DNA from: Bacteroidales bacterium
Lineage (GTDB): Bacteria; Bacteroidota; Bacteroidia; Bacteroidales; UBA932
DNA length: 7,441 nt
Reading direction: 5' to 3'
NCBI GenBank assembly: GCA_016303175.1
Contig: JAEDMF010000084.1
Coordinates: 1-7,441, forward strand
The notes under the pieces were generated by a model, which saw nothing but the letters and a program-made list of their open reading frames with translations, was not told the origin of the DNA and did not search any database. This document shows, piece after piece, positions 5,851-7,441 of this stretch (within the stretch, counting starts at the first letter, position 1; the number at the start of each line of letters is the position of its first letter). Both the position numbers and the translations under genes were made by a program.

Positions 5851-7196
5851 TTATTATCAATACAATAACCTGCGTACCAACGCGCAAAGGCACTAAGTCC
5901 TGAGCGGAGGTCAGTCTGCGGGCGGAAGGCAAAATCGCGCTCCAAAGGCGCAGTGTCAGCACAAGTGCGCAACACATCCCCGGGCTGCATAGGCACAAAC
6001 TCGCAATGGGCTTCGAGACTGAAATCGTGCGGAAGCACACCGACCCCGACCAATTCAGAGGACAGCACGGAAAGAAAGTCCATCATCTGCACGGGCCTGC
6101 CGTTACCTATATTATACAGGCGTGCAGGAGCAAGCGGAAGTCCATCCTCACCGATGTGCAGTTGCGGAGGGTGGCAAAGCACGCGCAGGACACCTTCGGC
6201 AATATCGTCAATATAGGTAAAGTCACGGCTGAGGCGTCCATAATTGAAAACACGAACCTTGCCACCGCGACGCCACGTTTCAGCAAAAGAAAAGTATGCC
6301 ATATCAGGGCGTCCGGCGGGGCCATAAACCGTGAAAAAACGCAGACCAGTAGAAGGAATGCCGTACAACTTGGAATAAGCAAAAGCCATCAACTCATTGC
6401 CCTTCTTGGTTGCGGCATACAAGGACACAGGACTGTCTGTGCGGTCCTCAACAGAATAGGGGGAAGCGCCGGAAGGAGAGCCATAAACAGATGACGATGA
6501 GGCATATACCAAATGTTCTACGCCATAATGACGGCAAAGCTCGAGAACATTGTAAAAACCTATCGTATTGCTTCTGAAACAGGAGTCCGGATCTGAAATG
6601 GATTGCCTTACACCGGCTTGGGCCGCAAGATTGACAACAATTGCAGGTCGATACTTCCTGAAAACCTGCTCAAGTTCTTCGCGCCGGGCAATGTCTCCCT
6701 CTATGAACACCCATTCAGCCGCAGAGGGATAAAGAGTCTCAGGGGTGGACGGTGCATCAGGCACGGGAGGATACTGGGCATCAGCCTCAGCAGTGAGCAA
6801 TGCATCAGGCACAGGATACTGAGCATCAGCCTCAGCAGTGAGCGGTGCATCAGGCACGGAGGGAGCAACCACCGCCCCACACTTGGTAGCGACCTGCTCA
6901 ATGCTACGCAGACGGGCCCGCTTGAGTTCCACATCGTAATATGGGCTCAGATTATCAAAACCCACAACACGCAGAGTCCCTCCACACGAAACCGATGCAT
7001 CAGACTCATCAGAATCAACAGAAACATTAGAATCAACAGACACATCAGACGCAAAGATACACTGAACTGAATCAGAGGCTATAGAGGCAAAAATGCGCTG
7101 AATCAAAGCCGCCCCGATAAAACCGGCTGCCCCGGTTACCAGCACTGTCTTTCCCGCAAGACTGATATCGCAATCCCTACTGCCGCACTCACCCAT
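5847..7196 (-). CDS. UDP-glucuronate 4-epimerase-like NAD-dependent epimerase with repeat insertions
   Basis: The enzyme is an extended short-chain dehydrogenase that would invert C4 of a nucleotide sugar, supplying precursors for capsule, O-antigen or other surface glycans in the cytoplasm. Motifs: VLVTGAAGFIG (18-28, NAD-binding GxxGxxG), GFDNLSPYYDVELKRARL (79-96, typical of UDP-glucuronate/CapI-type epimerases), NLAAQAGVRQSI (189-200), ASSSSVYG (232-239), the catalytic YAATK (Tyr260, Lys264), LRFFTVYGPAGRPDMA (285-300) and RDFTYIDDI (324-332). It is about 100 residues longer than usual (449 against some 330-350). Two insertions explain this: a Ser/Asp/Val-rich segment (about 41-72) before the second strand and a Pro/Asp/Ala repeat (about 105-160) before VFIEGDI. 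The start at 7196 is the first ATG ahead of the Rossmann fold. No promoter was found in the 32 bases upstream. Its TGA overlaps the start of the peptidase gene. Substrate is inferred from similarity. Confidence 0.85.
   Translation of the reverse strand: MGECGSRDCDISLAGKTVLVTGAAGFIGAALIQRIFASIASDSVQCIFASDVSVDSNVSVDSDESDASVSCGGTLRVVGFDNLSPYYDVELKRARLRSIEQVATKCGAVVAPSVPDAPLTAEADAQYPVPDALLTAEADAQYPPVPDAPSTPETLYPSAAEWVFIEGDIARREELEQVFRKYRPAIVVNLAAQAGVRQSISDPDSCFRSNTIGFYNVLELCRHYGVEHLVYASSSSVYGSPSGASPYSVEDRTDSPVSLYAATKKGNELMAFAYSKLYGIPSTGLRFFTVYGPAGRPDMAYFSFAETWRRGGKVRVFNYGRLSRDFTYIDDIAEGVLRVLCHPPQLHIGEDGLPLAPARLYNIGNGRPVQMMDFLSVLSSELVGVGVLPHDFSLEAHCEFVPMQPGDVLRTCADTAPLERDFAFRPQTDLRSGLSAFARWYAGYCIDNK
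6751..6860 (-). repeat. 45/48-bp tandem repeat encoding a Pro/Asp/Ala segment in the epimerase
   Basis: Unit 6751-6798 (48 bp) is followed by unit 6799-6843 (45 bp, one codon shorter) and a partial third unit (6844-6860). All carry TGCATCAGGCAC; the first two also share GCATCAGCCTCAGCAGTGAG. The encoded unit reads approximately VPDAPLTAEADAQYP, seen at residues about 114-149. The segment sits between the helix after the NAD-binding fold and the strand VFIEGDI, where related enzymes have a short loop. Confidence 0.88.
7012..7047 (-). repeat. 18-bp tandem repeat encoding a Ser/Asp/Val segment in the epimerase
   Basis: GAATCAACAGAAACATTA (7012-7029) and GAATCAACAGACACATCA (7030-7047) match at 16 of 18 positions. 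Around them the coding strand gives a low-complexity stretch of Ser, Asp and Val (residues about 50-70, including SDVSVDSNVSVDSDESD). It is inserted between the first helix of the Rossmann fold and the strand ending in GFDN. Confidence 0.75.
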
Positions 7197-7228
7197 AAAT
7201 TATTCGATTATCATATAGTTCAAGACTT

Positions 7229-7441
7229 TCAAATAGGCAATTTACGCAATTCCACAAAAATCTGCAAATAATCTTCGCATACCGGTAGGTAATCCCCCTT
7301 TGTGAAGAAGCCTACTTGAGTAATGGCCCGGTCACTATCCGGGAACTGATTATAGTTGAGCAGGCCGATGAAGTACAACTTGTCGATATCGAAATTCAAC
7401 TTCGGCTTCAACTGGTCCGTAATCGCCATTGCCGAATACAC
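7229..7441 (-). CDS. Partial PD-(D/E)XK nuclease family transposase (Rpn/PDDEXK_2-like), truncated
   Basis: Only the last 70 codons lie in the window; the frame is open at the right edge, so the GTG there is not evidence of a start. The visible part resembles the mid-to-C-terminal region of the Rpn/PDDEXK_2 group common in Bacteroidota: a strand-helix stretch (AMAITDQLK), then the hallmark LYFIGLLNYNQFP, then a strand pattern ending in YLQIFVEL. In that family this is normally followed by a P-K/R-F type motif and roughly 50-150 more residues. Here the protein stops after RKLPI, so the C-terminus appears missing. Neither alternative frame downstream gives a recognisable continuation. Family members act as recombination-promoting nucleases or putative transposases. 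The nuclease active site would lie outside the window. It ends 32 bases before the epimerase start. Possibly a decayed copy. Confidence 0.6.
   Translation of the reverse strand: MYSAMAITDQLKPKLNFDIDKLYFIGLLNYNQFPDSDRAITQVGFFTKGDYLPVCEDYLQIFVELRKLPI

Noticed and set aside
5194..5868. 224-codon + strand frame
   Set aside because: It is antisense to the peptidase N-terminal half and has no recognisable motifs or start signals.
7197..7260. Promoter for the epimerase (TTTG, 19 bases, TATTTG on the minus strand)
   Set aside because: The -7 part lacks the two middle bases of TAnnTTTG and lies inside the end of the preceding frame; too weak to annotate.

Overview
The window looks like a chromosomal stretch from a member of the Bacteroidales (Bacteroidota). 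The evidence is a Bacteroidota-type promoter (TTTG, 20 bases, TATCTTTG) before the first gene, A/T-rich start regions without clear Shine-Dalgarno sequences, a PASTA protein followed by an RluD-type pseudouridine synthase, and a Bacteroidota-style S9 peptidase. A genus cannot be fixed from this alone; base composition by eye is near 50% GC.

Layout: positions 1-263 hold no convincing gene, only a weak terminator-like hairpin and the promoter. On the + strand follow a LysE-type exporter (264-929), a membrane-anchored triple-PASTA protein (926-1756, start overlapping the previous stop as ATGA) and an RluA/RluD family pseudouridine synthase (1941-3065). A 358-base gene-free region (3066-3423) separates this block from the convergent minus-strand genes. 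It is built largely of one short repeat family in both orientations: a nested palindrome plus a 46-bp tandem repeat. On the minus strand, transcribed towards it, are a partial nuclease-transposase (7229-7441, running off the window), a UDP-glucuronate 4-epimerase-like sugar-nucleotide enzyme (5847-7196) and a membrane-anchored S9 prolyl-oligopeptidase-family enzyme (3424-5850, start overlapping the epimerase stop).

The + strand genes are ordinary housekeeping and envelope functions: small-molecule export, probable peptidoglycan contact and 23S rRNA modification. The minus-strand pair combines cell-surface sugar synthesis with an envelope peptidase; a functional link is not evident, but the overlap implies co-translation.

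The most unusual property is the number of short tandem repeats. Four lie in frame inside the two adjacent minus-strand enzymes, adding Ala/Ser, Gly/Ala/Ser, Pro/Asp/Ala and Ser/Asp/Val-rich segments at apparent surface loops while all catalytic motifs stay intact; a fifth lies between the convergent genes. I see no CRISPR array, defence system, tRNA or rRNA, and no clear evidence of a wholly new multi-gene system.
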